The notes: generated from the letters alone by a model not told the origin. Positions 1 to 15,000 are shown, numbered from the stretch's first letter. The stretch: 64,000 nt of DNA from Arion vulgaris (GCA_020796225.1 CM036771.1:32308703-32372702); one strand, 5' to 3'. Numbers and translations: made by a program.

Positions 1-121
1 TATACATTTTTATTAGTTGCTAATACATTCACGTATACATTTTTGTTAGTTGCTAATACATTCACATATACATTTTTATTAGTTGCTAATACATTCACAT
101 ATACATTTTTATTAGTTGCTA
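1..121. repeat. 33 bp minisatellite
   Basis: About 3.7 units built on TTTTTATTAGTTGCTAATAC. Cut by the window start. Confidence 0.85.
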
Positions 122-495
122 ATTGTCTGGATTCACCAGTTCTCAGAGCCTGTCTTCAGCTGGATCTGTCCCTGGCGAGATCCTCCGAGTCTTGTGTCTA
201 AAGCCGAAGGATTGCCTTCATTGCGCCGGGTTTTATTCCATATGGCTCGGTCCATCTCTGCAGAAATGACACGCCACGAGTTTTGCACAAAGCACGAACT
301 CCGTAGCTTCGACAACAATCCTAGGTATTGTGTATTGATGTCTAGCGCTTTCAAGTAACGCTTGTATACGTCTTTGAAAGGAAGGGCTGGTCACTCCCGC
401 CGTTCTTTGCCAGAAGACAGATCACTGTATAAAATATCCTTGAGAATTCAGCAGTTATCCATCCGTGTCAGGTGACCATGCCATCTTAGACGGCG
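120..495 (-). mobile_element. LINE ORF2 C-terminal tail
   Basis: The minus strand reads WHGHLTRMDN, ILKDILYSDL, then PALPFKDVYKRYLKALDI and NSWRVISAEMDRAIWNKTR. This is the basic GHL.RM...R.KD..KRDLK.L....W tail of non-LTR retrotransposon polyproteins. Broken by frameshifts and stops. Confidence 0.75.
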
Positions 496-815
496 TTATC
501 AGATAAGGACAATGTACGGAAACCTACAAATGTGAGGTGATCAGAGCGGATCAGATCAGATCTAGAGAAAACCGAGGGGTGACTGCGGTGATACTTAATA
601 AATTGGCGTTTTAGGACAAGGACACGTATGTATGGTATCACATGAGCAAGCAAAATGAATAATCAAATTATAAAACTACACAAATCCCATGATTCGACTC
701 TAAGATAAGGGCAACAATGCTAGGAAGCTCATCATATTCCAATACTTCATTATTTCTTACTCTGTTTCTACCAGAGATTATGGGTATACGCCTCAAGTAA
801 CACACAAGTGTAATG
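496..815. other. No feature seen
   Basis: AT-rich intergenic sequence downstream of the oxidase stop; no coding or repeat signal I can name. Confidence 0.4.
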
Positions 816-827
816 CATTGAGTGATT

Positions 828-1232
828 AATTGATAGGACCATCATCATTGCACTTCGGTGAGTAACCATGTGTGCTCTGATCTCTTTCTTACACAGGAAG
901 ATCTCAGCTGCAGTGCATGAACTCCGTAGCACCGACGAGGGTCCACAATGTAACTTAGGATGGTGAAGATATATTTGTATTATTTTATTTTTTATCTTTT
1001 CTAATGAATTTTGTTCGAGCAGCGGCTTTCCAGTCTGCTCTTCTTGATTTTTGAACCGCTAAGGGTTCTTTTACCTGCTCAAATTGAGCACGGGACCTCC
1101 GATTTATCATCCGTCTCCTATAGAACTAGGAACTCGATCTCTAGAAAAATATCCAGATTGCTTCACGAGGGAGCGAACCTGGTATCTTTGGCACGACATA
1201 CAAGCACCTAACCTCTACGCCACAGAGACCCC
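828..1232 (-). mobile_element. SINE group C (tRNA-derived), nearly full length
   Basis: Reverse orientation. The head at the 1232 end reads, on the minus strand, TCTGTGGCGTAGAGGTTAGG with A box TGGCGTAGAGG. A B-box-like AGGTTCGCTCCC follows, then the family body (GAGCACG, CCGGTGCTACGGAG) and an ATCA-type tail at 828. Ten copies or pieces occur in this window. Confidence 0.8.
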
Positions 1233-1250
1233 TGAAATGCATTCATTTAT

Positions 1251-1458
1251 TTTTACTGCAATTTGTGTATGCACCAAGATTTGCTTTTTACTGCAATTTG
1301 TGTATGCACCAAGATTTGCTTTTTACTGCAATTTGTGTATGCACCAAGATTTGCTTTTTACTGCAATTTGTGTATGCACCAAGATTTGCTTTTTACTGCA
1401 ATTTGTGTATGGACCAAGATTCGCTTTTTACTGCAATTTGTGTATGGACCAAGATTCG
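1251..1458. repeat. 35 bp minisatellite beside a SINE head
   Basis: About six units on TTTTACTGCAATTTGTGTAT. It starts 19 bp from the 5' end of the group C SINE. Open frames across it are an effect of repetition. Confidence 0.9.
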
Positions 1459-2454
1459 TTGGTATAGAACGCAGACTATGTACGCATCGATCTTGATATT
1501 GATTATCAGCAAAACATTTGATAAAAATAGGTAAGTACAGTGTGAATTAATTGTTATATATATATATACATTTTTATGTATACATTTTATACATACATCT
1601 CAGCAAAAACAATTTATATATACTAAGATAAATGAAGACATTTTCTTTTCTTTAGTTAGATGATTATTGCTCAACTTTGAACAAATATTCATTCTGACAT
1701 ATTTTGGGTACTTTTTTTATTGTTATGTAAATATAATGTAGCGATTAATAATTTACGATGTCAGAGAATACAATATATTTATTGTAAAATTGTAAACAAT
1801 AATAAAACATAAAAAGTAAATCATTTACACTATTGATCAATATAATTTTGATATTTCTTCTCATATTCGTCTTAGAGTTTCGTTCTTTACCACCAATTTG
1901 AACATTCTTATTGTGATATATAATTGATCTTTGACAAGAACGACTGTACGCTAAACCCCGGTTCTTATGCCCATACATGTGTATGGTACCATATACTTGT
2001 AGGACAGCGCTTTGGAATTTTTGCCTATGGAAAATGTTCTGCGTCTGTTTCGCTGACAGTCAGTCCCCACACTTTCCTTCCTTCGTGTATTTATTGCTCT
2101 TTAACGATCAATTTTCGCCGTATATTTGAACTCTATGATCTTCGCCTAAGAGAGTATCATGAGATTTAAATCGCTGTAACTGTCAGGGATTAATTAATAA
2201 GTATCTGGACAAAATAATCACCGAGTGAAATAGCAACCACCTTTAGAAAGTGTGAAATATATTTTGTACTTGTGTGGTTTGCGGGGTAGCTATAAGCTAC
2301 CTTACTGTAGCTTTCTTACATGCAATTCTTTCTCTTCATCTTATGTGTATATGAAATTTTAGATTACCTCGTCTCTGTCATTCTTTTAATATGCTCTAGC
2401 CACCATATTCTGTAAACCTTCATGAAGGTGCTAATTTGCAAATTGCCTACGGAC
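1459..2454. other. No feature seen
   Basis: AT-rich, with a TA microsatellite near 1555-1570. No recognisable coding or repeat homology to the rest of the window. Confidence 0.4.
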
Positions 2455-2705
2455 TTTGAGCGTCTGTAGCGCAAGCCGTAGTGAGCTCGCTCACGAACCC
2501 AAGCGTACCTTGTTCAAACCCCACGGTGAGCAAGTTTGGAAGCAAATTCGTTTCCGTGGAATTTTTACAAAAGGTAAAAATAGACCTCACCGTTCAGAAA
2601 GCAATGGCAAACTACTGAATGTATAAGTGGTGCCTAGAAAATCAACGACTAGTTTACTGTGGTTGATGGCTACGTCATTTAGGATATGTCATGATTTTCA
2701 TTCAT
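2455..2705 (+). mobile_element. SINE group G (tRNA-derived)
   Basis: A head GTCTGTAGCGCAAGCCGTAG and a B-box-like GTTCAAACCCC. The body contains GAAAGCAATGGCAAACTACT and AAGTGGTGCCTAGAAAAT. Five copies occur in this window. Confidence 0.8.
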
Positions 2706-2894
2706 ACGGACTTTGGACATCTGACTTTTTCTTAAAGACCACATTCACACAACACTAAGCCATAACACGAATTGTACTGGCGTGAAACAAGACTAGTAGT
2801 AAAAAAAAAATTAATTATAACTTGAAAAACTGATGGAAGACTAGATGATATGTAACAAGTGACAAATATATGTATTTATCATCCCTGAGCTTGA

Positions 2895-3014
2895 CTATAA
2901 TCTGCTGTACGCCGCTATTCCGGCACCAGCCAAAGCTAGAATTCCAAATAATCCAGGCACACCCGGTGCATTTCTTTCTAAGAAAGTCATTTTGACACGA
3001 TCTGACAGCAAATC
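2895..3014 (-). CDS. MAO: MAO exon 15: C-terminal membrane anchor and stop
   Basis: 120 nt including the TAG stop. It reads [20 protein letters not shown] followed by a hydrophobic stretch [16 protein letters not shown] (about residues 495-510). TFLER..P.VPGL is the conserved lead-in to the outer-mitochondrial-membrane helix of MAO. The acceptor is CCACAG. I see no canonical AATAAA close downstream. Confidence 0.93.
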   Translation of the reverse strand, partial: DLLSDRVKMTFLERNAPGVPGLFGILALAGAGIAAYSRL

Positions 3015-6000
3015 CTGTGGAAAGAAACATCAATTAATCTTTATCTTGATAAGTGTATATTTATCAAATACATAACATCCACCTGTCCAACTTTGATTAT
3101 GTATGCCCTAACTGTGGTAAGGGATTGTATTCCAGAGTTGGATACTCTACATTCACCTCCGCACACACCAAAGTGGTGCAACATCACACTCTGAGGCTGT
3201 TGTTATCGTCGCTTGTGATGGTTGGCTATTATATTTTTTAAATGTCTTTTTTTCTTCTTCTTCGAACGATGCTGATCGACCAGTTGTTAAACCACTCTTT
3301 GTGATTTGTATGTGATCTGAGCCTAATGGCGTTTATACATTGTAACAGTTATGCGCCTACAAGTAGGCTTGCATATCTGATTTCTGCAGCACTTTTTATT
3401 TACTTGGGTAGTTTCCCCTGAGTCCCTACCTCTGTCGTCTCTCAAGATATGCCTTGTAGGTCGCAGTGTTACTATTCTTTGCTCCTTTGATGACCCGGCA
3501 ATACACGGGCGAGATATGTCTTTGAAAAAACATTTTCTCGTTATTGCTTGCTTGCTGCAATCTTTTAATCTAGTTTAGGTTTTTAATAGTCAGCAACGTC
3601 ATCAAGTAGATTGTCACTTCCGGAACTTGGCTCCCATGACAGCAGTCGTAAAAAACTCTGTCTGCGCAAGTTGACCGGCGTCAGCATAAGTTGTTTTTTA
3701 ACAGTGCCAGGCCTAAATTTATGTCTAAAATCTTTGATCTTTTTTTGAACAGTATCCATTGCAAGTGGAAGAAATAAGGACAGGATAGACATTAAAAATG
3801 CTCCCTGCTTCCACATATTTAGTAACATAATCAGATACAACAAGAAACGTCTAATTGAAGGGAGAACATATGTTGCAACAGCAAGATAATAGAGACCAAC
3901 ATATTGCAACAGTGTCCAACATACAATGAACTCAGTAAACACAGATGGTCAGCCCCCATGTCAGTCCAAGACAAGCTATATGAAAATGTAAACAGACCTC
4001 AATTTAATTACTAACTACTTTAGAAGTTGACAATTCGATGTCTGAAAACATTGGAAGAGGAAGAAAGAGATAAGTTTCAAGCTAAAAAAACAAATATGAA
4101 GAATGGTGATAACGAATTGGGAGATGCACAACGTTTCTTTCAGTATGTTACTTCTGAAGCCGGCGAAGGCTCGTCTGCATGGCAGGGGTCACCAGTCAAA
4201 TGGTATAAGCATGCCTTCACGCAAAAATCAATCAGAAGCGTCATACCAGGCGCCATGGCTCACGCTTGAATTCACATCTGGCGAACGCAGAAGAAGAAGT
4301 ATGTGAAATAGTGCAGTATACATACTGTTGTGTGGACAACCGATTTTGAAAACGGCACCAATTTTGAAATACAAACATGTCACCATGAACACTAAAAGAG
4401 CATTGTTCAAAACACATTTTTTCCCCTACATTATACTATCAGTGCCAAACCTGGACGCTGACATCAAATGATAGAAGAAAACTAGTCACGACAGAGATGT
4501 AGTTTCTAAGCTTAATGCTGTGATTATCAAGAAGAGAACGGCTTAGAAACGACGACATCCGAAAAACATGGGTTCAACCTCAGTGCTGAACTTCATTAAG
4601 AAATAACGAATTTAATGATTCGGCAACATAAGCAAATTTTAATAACAGACAGAGTAATGTTACTCCGATACATTGGATACAAAGCAAAAGACCATCCATG
4701 TAAAAAGTGAACCCCAGCAATAACATAGGCTGTGAAAACACTATTTACGAAGTGTACACACAAGCTCGTTCTAGAAATCTCTTCTTACAATGACGATGTG
4801 AGGAAGAACATAGAGAAAAGAAGTAGAAAAAGAAGAAGTGGATAACTTTAATTTTAAAAGTCAGTACATATAACCAACCTCATTTAGCGCATCCTCCTCG
4901 CTTTTATCTGTCAACTTCTCCCCTGATTGACGCCCTCTGGATTGTAACACCTGCAACAGTTAAATATTAGATATATATATCATCATCATCATCATCTTCA
5001 AGTAGCTTGTCCCTTCCGGAACTTTGCTCCCATGACAGCAGTCCTGAAACACTCTCTGTTCTGTGCAAGTTCACCGATGTCAGCAGCAGTCATTCTTAGA
5101 TCGTCAATGACATCGTGCACCCATCGTCTTCTAGATCTTCCTCTCGTTCTTCTTCCAGGCACCATTCCCTCCAAAATTATTTTATCTAGGCACTCTGGTC
5201 GTTTGATGTGTCCAAAATATTTAATTTTCCTTGATATTATGCTCTTTAATAGTCAACTGTCTCTAATATATATATGGCAATATAGCCGTAATCATGTTCA
5301 ATAACAAACAAAGTAATTGTGTGCTTAATCAAACACTCATATTAAATGGGTAGCAGATTTCACAATATGAATGAAGATGCACCTTCTTCTAGTTTCAATA
5401 TTAATAATTTTTTTAAAACACGCAGCAGCGTTTTAGGAAGAAATCACTCTTCCTCATCCTTTATCCCTAGAGAGACATAGATCCGCAACCAAGGTCTTCC
5501 AAGCCTTCTTATCCAAGGCTAGTTTTTCCAGATATCTTCATTCTCTCCTAATTTTCTTGCATTCCGTCTCCAACACCCGACTCCAGTTGTTCCTGGGTCA
5601 TATCTTACCACTATTACCCTGGGGGTTCCATCAGAGGGCCTGTGTCGTGATGCTATCGGGTGAGGCGGGGGTCTCCTTGTGTGTGTCCTTTCCATCGCCA
5701 TCTTCTGCTCTTATTTCTTGTTCCACCTGCCGTTGTCCTGCTGTATCACACAGTTCCCTGTTTGTGGACCTGTCATACCATCACATATAGAGCATCCAGC
5801 GTAGACATCTGTTGATGTATGTCTGCAACTATTTGGTGCTCCCCTTAGCTGTTTTCTATGTCTTCGCTCCAAAGCGTGTATTTGCGGCAATTAGTCGGCG
5901 AACTGTCTTGCATCAACAGCATTTTCAGGGAGTTAAGGATGGACAAAGGGGGATATTCTTCGGTCTATTGGCGACAGTCTGTTGGATAAGGGCAATGAAA

Positions 6001-9000
6001 TGATGTTGAATCTATCAAACGATTTGAGGAGTTTGGAGTTAGCCATTGTACAAGTAGAACTTGCTGCTCAAGAGGCAAAGAGAGGAGTATGTTTAACCGA
6101 CTGGCCACAGGAACCATCAGTATGTTTACTCTTCAACATTTGTTGGAGGAGACTGAGCCCCTATGGGTCTGCCAGGAGTGCTGTGACGTCAATTCAGTAA
6201 CCAACAACCAATACAATCTAGGATAACCTAGTAACTAACCTGTTTCGCTGCTCGAGATCCAGATTGAATAGCTCCTCCATGTACCCGCCCACTCTGTTGC
6301 AGTCTCAGTGCCAGCAAAGAAAACGTTTCCTACAGGTTCCCGGAGAATTCTAGAACAAGAAACAAGGTCAATGTTTATTGGATAACTGATACGCGTTGAT
6401 TAGAAATGATGGATACATTTTACAGAGAGAAAAACTAGAGCAAAACATTGTTAGAACATTGGAACATCTCTTCATGCGTTATGTCTATTGCTGAATGTCG
6501 CTCTCAACACAGTTCGTTTGAACGACTCTAAATCTCTTATCAATTTTCCTGTTACCTCCATCGACGTGGGTCTCTGTGGCTAAGTGGTTAAGCTGTTTAC
6601 TTGCATTTCGAAGATCGTAGGTTCGAATCCGGACCGCGCCTTTCTGTTGACAAGTGCTTTTTTTCAGAGATCTCTAGGATTGTTGCCGGAACTACAGAAT
6701 TTTTACTTGGTGCAATATTTTGTGAATCACCAACATCAGCATAAGAAAGAAAGTTGGCACAAAACCGTGCTTGAATTACATAGAGAAACAAAGAATGAAG
6801 TGGTTTGGCCACTTAATAAGAATGCATGTAAACTCCACAGTATACAGAGTCTTCTACAACAGAACATCGGGAAAGAAGGCAAGAGGAAGACCACAGAAAA
6901 GATGGTTAGATGACGTAGCAGAATCCTGTGAAAGAGCAAAATAACAATCACACAAGCCACCAGAACAGCGCAAGAAAAAAACAGAAAACCACGTCACTGG
7001 GCAACAACCCGGTAGCAGTGTGATGACAAAAGAAAGAAAAAAGAAAGCAATACTTTGTGCATTTATTGTGTGCAATACTTTGTGCATTTATTGTGTGCAA
7101 TACTTTGTGCATTTATTGTGTGCAATACTTTGTGCAATACGGCAGGTTTACGTGCTATTTCTGCGAAGAGGGGGCAGATCCATATGGAATAAAACCCGAT
7201 GCAATGAAGTTAATCTTTCATAGTCCCGTTCAAGGTTTCTTTAATGTGATGTTGCCACCGTCGTATTGATCGTCTCCTGCAACATCTTTCAGTAACCATG
7301 TTCTTTATTATTGCTCTCTCGCTCTCTCTCTCTCTCTGTCTAACGCAGTAACGTTTAATGTAACCAAAATAGCTCAGTTTCCGAGAGTCAACAAAACTAA
7401 CTTTTCAACCTAAATACCTTCCTCAGGGGAACAAGACACAAGCAGTTGTAACAAAATTAATTTGTAAAATAGACATGAAGGTAGAAGTAAAAAACAGAGA
7501 AATAGATGATCTTACTTTCCATAAGATGTGAGTACACCCGGAGGTAGTGACAGGAAGTAGCAGCCACCAGAGTACTGTTCACCTGTCCAGTTCTTCTCTT
7601 CGTAGTGTATTGGCTGTGGAATTAAACACAGACCCATTATCAACCTGATACAGCTAACAGTTTTTCTTATCAACCGTATTTTTATCATCTCTAACCCTTT
7701 TAGTACGTAATTTTATTTTACCTTCAGACGCACTTCTATTGCAATGAATACTGAATTAGCCAGTATAATGGCTTTGCGTCATCTTCAAAATACAGCCAGC
7801 GAGCCGGTGTATCGGTTCAGAGGAGCGAAGGGGTTAATGATGTAGTCATTATATTTCCATTATTTCTTCTTCTTCTTCTTCGAGCGCTCGATACCGACCA
7901 CTTGCTAACCACTCTTTTTGGTTTGTATGTAATCTGATCCTAAGAGCGATTGTACGTTGTGCCAGTTATGACAGCACATCCGATTTCTGCAACGCTTTTT
8001 TTATTTACTAGCGTAGTTTCTCTAGGTCCCTACCTCAGTCGCCTCTTACGACATGCCTTGTAGATCGCAGTGTTATTATTCTTTGCTCCCATACGGTCGA
8101 TTTTTGCATTATAACGTTTTTTCTGAATTTAACACATCATCTACTTCTCTTACATGGTCATTCTCCTCAACTTCATCCTTTTACGGGTTTCTGTTATCTT
8201 TGTTTTTCTTCATTCTCTTATTTTTGTCTTTCTTTATTAAGTATCTTTCGTCACCTTCTTCATTTTCTTAGTCTATCGTCATATTTTTCTTTGTCTATCG
8301 TTATATTTTTCTTAGTCTATCGTCATATTTTTCTTTGTCTATCGTCATATTTTTCTTTGTCTATCGTTATATTTTTCTTAGTCTATCGTCATATTTTTCT
8401 TTGTCTATCGTTATATTTTTCTTAGTCTATCGTCATATTTTTCTTTGTCTATCGTTATATTTTTCTTAGTCTATCGTCATATTTTTCTTTGTCTATCGTC
8501 ATATTTTTCTTTGTCTATCGTCATATTTTTCTTAGTCTATCGTTATATTTTTCTTAGTCTATCGTTATATTTTTCTTAGTCTATCGTTATATTTTTCTTT
8601 GTCTATCGTCATATTTTTCCTCATCTAAAGCAGTCTTTCCCAACGTGGTTTCCCGCGAGCGCCATTGCGCCCGTGTCATACATTTATCGCGCTTATTTTT
8701 ACTTGGATCAGGTTTCTAGAAAACACTATTTTCAGGTGGTTTTTTTTCATAGCGCTCCCATAAACACAATCTTCCTGCTTTAGCAATCTTGTTTTATTTT
8801 TATTACCATTCTACTGTCCACAAACACAATCTTCCTGCTTTAGCAATCTTGTTTTATTTTTATTACCATTCTACTGTCCACAAACACCACCACCGTTTTC
8901 TTTTTTCACTAGATAGCGCGTCATCTTAACCATATTAACATTACTAGATGCTGGCGATGGATAGGACACACATTGAGAAGACTGACTAGAAGCATAGCAA

Positions 9001-12000
9001 GACAGGCACTAGTTTTGGAACCAGCAGGGAAAGAGGAGTAGGGGAAGGCCTAGATATACCTGGAAAAGAGAGCTGTAGGCTGATAATAAAAGAATATGCC
9101 ATACTTCGCCTCCGTACTGGCCACAACAAGCTACGCGCCCACATGTACAACAAATTCAAAATAGGCACAACTAGCCTGTGCCCATGCAAAAAGGCGGACA
9201 TGACGGTAGAACACGTTCTGCAGGATTGTCAACGGATAGCAGGTATAAGAAACGAAACCTGGCCACAAAACACAGAGCTTCGTGAGAAGCTGTACGGAGG
9301 AATGGAGTCCCTTAAAACCACGGTAAAATTCATGATAAAAGTTGGTTCATCAGTCTAGGCAGGGATCGCGAGAGAGAGAGAGAGAAGGCATGTGCTACGT
9401 TGGGAGTTGAAATGTGAAGAAAAGAATGAAGAAGAATTATTGCATTTATGACATGGCTCCCGCACCTCCACAATCCGAAGTCAGATGCACTCCAATATAT
9501 AAAAATTTAGGACAACACTAGTCGAAGGCTTTCCCATAATCTCCCGTCTGGATTTCTTACCTGTTAACATCTTCACTTTTAAAAACAAGTCTCATCTTCT
9601 TCTTTCTGTAAATCTATCACATCTTCTTCCTTTTTTTCCTTTTCTCAACCTTGCTCATTTTCACCTTTCTTTTTTTTTAGTCTTTATCGCAATTATCACC
9701 CTACGGAATGCCCAACGGAAGGCACAGTCGAGTGTTACTAAACACGCAATTTAGTGGAATCCGCAGGGAAAAAAGGAAACGGGAACGTCCTAAACAGTCC
9801 TGGAGACGAAGTCTTCGTGTGGAACTGAAGGGTGCTTGACTATCCTGGGAGACCATAAAGAAAACAGTCAAAGACCGGTAAAAGTGACAAACAACTGTTG
9901 AGGTCCTATGCTCCACGAGAATCAGAGATCAATAAGTAAGTACAATTATCTCCATTATTTTCTTGTTCTTAGTTTACTTCCTAATACTGTTTCTTTCTTA
10001 GTCTCTTTCTTCCTAATACTGTTTCTTTCTTAGCCTCTTTCTTCCTAATACTGTTTCTTTCTTAGCCCCTTTCTTCCTAATACTGTTTCTTTCTTAGTCT
10101 CTTTCTTCCTAATACTGTTTCTTTCTTAGCCTCTTTCTTCCTAATACTATTTCTTTCTTAGCCCCTTTCTTCCTGATACTATTTCTTTCTTAGCCTCTTT
10201 CTTCCTAATACTGTTTCTTTCTTAGCCTCTTTCTTCCTAATACTATTTCTTTCTTAGCCTCTTTCTTCCTAATACTGTTTCTTTCTTAGCCTCTTTCTTC
10301 CTAATACTGTTTCTTTCTTAGCCTCTTTCTTCCTAATACTATTTCTTTCTTAGCCTCTTTCTTCCTAATACTGTTTCTTTCTTAGTCTCTTTCTTCCTAA
10401 TACTGTTTCTTTCTTAGCCTCTTTCTTCCTAATACTATTTCTTTCTTAGCCTCTTTCTTCCTAATACTGTTTCTTTCTTAGCCCCTTTCTTCCTAATACT
10501 GTTTCTTTCTTAGCCTCTTTCTTCCTAATACTGTTTCTTTCTTAGCCTCTTTCTTCCTAATACTATTTCTTTCTTAGCCTCTTTCTTCCTAATACTGTTT
10601 CTTTCTTAGCCCCTTTCTTCCTAATACTGTTTCTTTCTTAGCCTCTTTCTTCCTAATACTGTTTCTTTCTTAGCCTCTTTCTTCCTAATACTGTTTCTTT
10701 CTTAGCCCCTTTCTTCCTAATACTGTTTCTTTCTTAGCCTCTTTCTTCCTAATACTATTTCTTTCTTAGCCTCTTTCTTCCTAATACTATTTCTTTCTTA
10801 GCCTCTTTCTTCATATTCATATTCTTATTCTATTATTTTTCTTAGTATTTCATAATCTTCTTTATTTTCTTTCAGCATCATCTTCCCTCTGACTAAACTC
10901 TCTCATCATCATCTTCCCTGTTACTAACCTCTCTCATCATCATCTTCCCTCTGACTAAACTCTCTCAGCATCATCTTCCTTCTGACTAAACTCTCTCAGC
11001 ATCATCTTCCCTCTTACTAAACTCTCTCAGCATCATCTTCCCGCTGACTAAACTCAGCATCATCTTCCCTCTTACTAAACTCTCTTATCTTGTTGATTTT
11101 GTTAGTCTATCTTCAACATCTTCATTCTATCTGACTAAACTCTCTCATCATCATCTTCCCTCTTACTAAACTCTCTCAGCATCATCTTCCCTCTGACTAA
11201 ACTCTCTCATCTTGTTGATTTTGTTAGTATATCTTCAACATCTTCATTCTATTTCATCTTCTTCTTTTTCTTTACTCACACTCTGCATTTTCTTTCACTT
11301 CTTGATCTGTGTTAATATCTTTCTCATATGAGTTTCATAATCTTCTTCCAGTTATTAGTTTCACTACTAATCTTTTTATCAAGCGTGTTTTTTTTTTTTT
11401 TTTCGTCCGCTTTCAACTCAGACGAAGTTCCATCTCTGAAACTGATTTTTGCGTGAAAATCTGTTTTTCCAATTTCTTACAATGGCAGCAGCGTGCACAT
11501 TGTAAATTACTTTACACTGGCAGCCGTGTGCTCAATGTACTCGTAATTAGTATTCCTCGCCATACAGGCAGATTTTCTCCGACTTCAGAGGTACTCACGT
11601 TATCGTCCTGAGTAAGACCAGGGACTCGAACAAATGCCGGACAGTAGGTTCGAACCCGAGCTATGAGGCGTCTCACAGCTAGCAGGCCGAGCTACTATCA
11701 ACTACTCTAGGCAGTCCCCCTATCAAGCGTGTATTGTCCCCATGGCAACGTTTTTCTGTGACGCACGGATTATTGATAAAACAGTTAAAAATAGATTAAT
11801 GACTTTGAATTAATACTTTGCGTTACTAGAGTCAAACGTAGACATTGAGCAAAGCACAGTCGTAAAAAAATAACTACATGTGAAATGCGATGCATACAAT
11901 AAGCTTCAAATAACACCATAAAAGACAGAATCACCAACATCAGCATGAGAAATAAAGTTGGGACAGAACCTCACTTAAATTATTATTGAGAAACAAAGAA

Positions 12001-15000
12001 TGAAGTGGTTCGGCCAAGAATGCAATCAAACTCCAACAGTATACACAATCTTCTACAATAGAACATCAGGAAATAAAGGAAGAGGAATACTACGGAAAAA
12101 AAAGAAAAGATTGGTAGATGGCATATGAGAATCCTGTCAAAAAGTAAACATAAGTATTACCCAAGCCACTAGAGAAGACACAAACAGAAAAATAGGACAC
12201 TTAGTAACAGCCCGGTAACAATGTGACGACAAAAGAAGAAAAAAAAGGATATTATTAATGTAAACAATCTTACGTTTAATGCTTTCGATGACTGAAACAC
12301 CTTAGCCATGACTCGTGTAATGTGAGCCTTTCTGTCATCAAGTGTCATCTCCGCTGCTCGTAATGCATTGCTAGCTACAACAAATCTAGAGAGACACAAT
12401 GATATGATTTTGTTTATTCCGTATTTCACTGTTATTCTGTCTACGGGAATGTAAATAACATGACAAAGAAAACAACTGCGAGGACGAAATATATGTAGAA
12501 AGGAGAGAAGGGAATCGTAAATTTAACTCTATGTAAGCATCTTCTTCCTAGCGCTCTACTGCCGGTCATCAGATCACAGCAATAATATCTGCAGTGAATT
12601 GTATGAAATTGCTTCAGATCATTCATAAAACCCTTCAGGTTCTAGCAGACATGAAAGAATGATGTGTTTGACAGACCTTGGACTCAGTCCTTACGCGCAG
12701 AAGTCTTCCTCGCTAATTTAAAGCTGTATGTCTATGTACTCTTCGTGTTCCGTTTGACGCATAAGTCTTGCACAAGAGATTTCCATTGTTACCGTTCTGC
12801 CGCCTTTTCTAACAATTGCTTCCCATGTCAGGCTACAATCTTTAATCTTTCTTTCTACAGTTATTCTCCATGTTTCCTTTAGACTTGCAGGCCTTCTTTT
12901 CCCATCCTCTGTCCATCGTTGAGCTTCTCTCAAGCCAATGTTCTTAATGGAATACAATATACATAACCAATCCTTCTGCACATTCGTCTTATAATTAATT
13001 GATTGATAGAACTAACATCAGTGCACTTTGGTTGAATAACCATGTGTGCTCTGAACTTTGAAGATCATGGTTATTTTGTGACAACAATTTAAGAGATTCT
13101 CAGCATTAGGAAGATCACTTATTTTAACTCTTTGTATACAGAATCTAAAACCACATTTTAAAGTGCTTTTTTGGGTTAAAATTTGTACAGAAAGCTTTAT
13201 CAAAAGCTCATATATCAGAACGTATAGAGTTAAAAACTCTTGTCATAAATTCACATGCTGTATTCAACAAAGAGTTATAGACGAATGGATCTTGTGAATA
13301 AGTTTGTTAACATTTTAATGATTTGTTTTGTGAGGTGGGTTTTCGTAAAATTGGTGCTGCCAGAACGGTTTGCCAAGTGGCTTGTCGTATTGAATGAGTT
13401 AATTAGATGAAGTAGGCTTCTGGAAGTACGCACAGATGGAGAAGACAGTGATGATAACAGACAGGAAGTACGCACAGAAGAAGAAGACAGTGATGATAAC
13501 ACACAGGAAGTACGCACAGAAGGAGAAGACAGTGATGATAACACACAGGAAGTACACACAGAAGGAGAAGACAGTGATGATAACACACAGGAAGTACGCA
13601 CAGAAGGAGAAGACAGTGATGATAACACACAGGAAGTACACACAGAAGAAGAAGACAGTGATGATAACACACAGGAAGTACACACAGAAGGAGAAGACAA
13701 TGATGATAACACACATTAAAGATTTCACACGTATGTTGCTGGGGCTGGAAAGAGGAGCAAAGAATAGTAACACTGCGACCTACAAGGCATATCGTAAGAG
13801 GCGACTGAGGTAGGGGCCTATTGAAGCTACCCTAGTAAATAAAAAGTGTTGCATTAATCGACGGTGCTGGCCTACTTGTATGCGCATAACTGACATAACG
13901 TATAATCGCTCTTAGGCACAGATCACATACAAATCACAAAGAATGGTTTAACAAGTAGTCGATATGGAGCGTTTGAAGAAGAAGAAGACATTGAAGATGT
14001 GAAATCATGAGTAAGTATGAATAAACATTTCACAACAATAACAAAACAACAATATGAGAATAAACTTACGCCACTAGTGCATGTGTTGTGCCATCAGGAG
14101 AGGAGTTGTCCATAGTGAAGTTCACCAAACTGTCCTTGTCGTTGATGTTTGAAGAGCCACAGAAACCTGTGATTAGAATCAATTAGTTTCATCGTTACTT
14201 GAGGTTATCTTTAAGCAATGTTATCGTTAAACGAGATGATCGTTAAGCAATATTATCGTTAAGCGAAATGGTCGTTTATTGAGATGATCGATAAGTAATA
14301 TTATCGTTAAGCGAAATGGTCGTTTATTGAGATGATCGTTAAGCAATGTTATCGTTTAGCGGCGATCTCTGTATCGTAGAGGTTACGTGCCTCTCATGTC
14401 AAAGGGAACCGGTTCACTCCCTCGTTGAGCCATTGGAATGTTTTTGATTCCAAATCAACAAATGTGGCGCTGTAACAATACAAGAAGAACTGGCATAGCT
14501 GAGAATCGTAGTGTCGTTGAAGCACCGAGAAAACGAGCTGCGTGAAAAGACAGAAAACACAACACCCACATATCTAATCGTGATCATGTATGCCCCATCT
14601 GTGGTAGGAGATTGTGTTCTAGAATTGAACTTTAGAGTCACCCCTGCACACACCAGAGAGGTGCAGCAGCATACGTCTGAGACTGTTATCATCATCGCTT
14701 GAGATGGACGGCTAATACTATTATTATATCCTAAGAAGAAAGATTGATTTAAAAATGATGTAATTTGATACGTAACTAATGTCAGCTTACCTTTTTGCTT
14801 CCAGAAGGGCGCGTCGTAGTACAGGAAAGCCTTCATTACACATCCCATTGGAACACGTTGTATTAATTGATTTCGTGCAAAAGGAAGGGGTGGATTAAAA
14901 GTAATCTGAGCTTGAATGGTGAGAGGTGTTGTCAGAACGACCTGTCTGCACTGAAATTTGGGACATAAAGAAAATGTTTGTTAAACAAAGCATAACAAGT

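Noticed and set aside
3583..3942. 119-residue minus-strand membrane protein
   Set aside because: Its C terminus is LINE tail sequence, the hydrophobic part has no recognisable family, and it lies in an oxidase intron.
6571..6645. Stand-alone tRNA gene
   Set aside because: A and B boxes are perfect, but the sequence continues into a repeated SINE body also found in reverse at 47085-47250, and I could not fold a proper acceptor stem.
13275..13813. Repeat protein candidate in the 42 bp array
   Set aside because: Open on both strands in several frames; unit length is a multiple of three; no start context or splice evidence.
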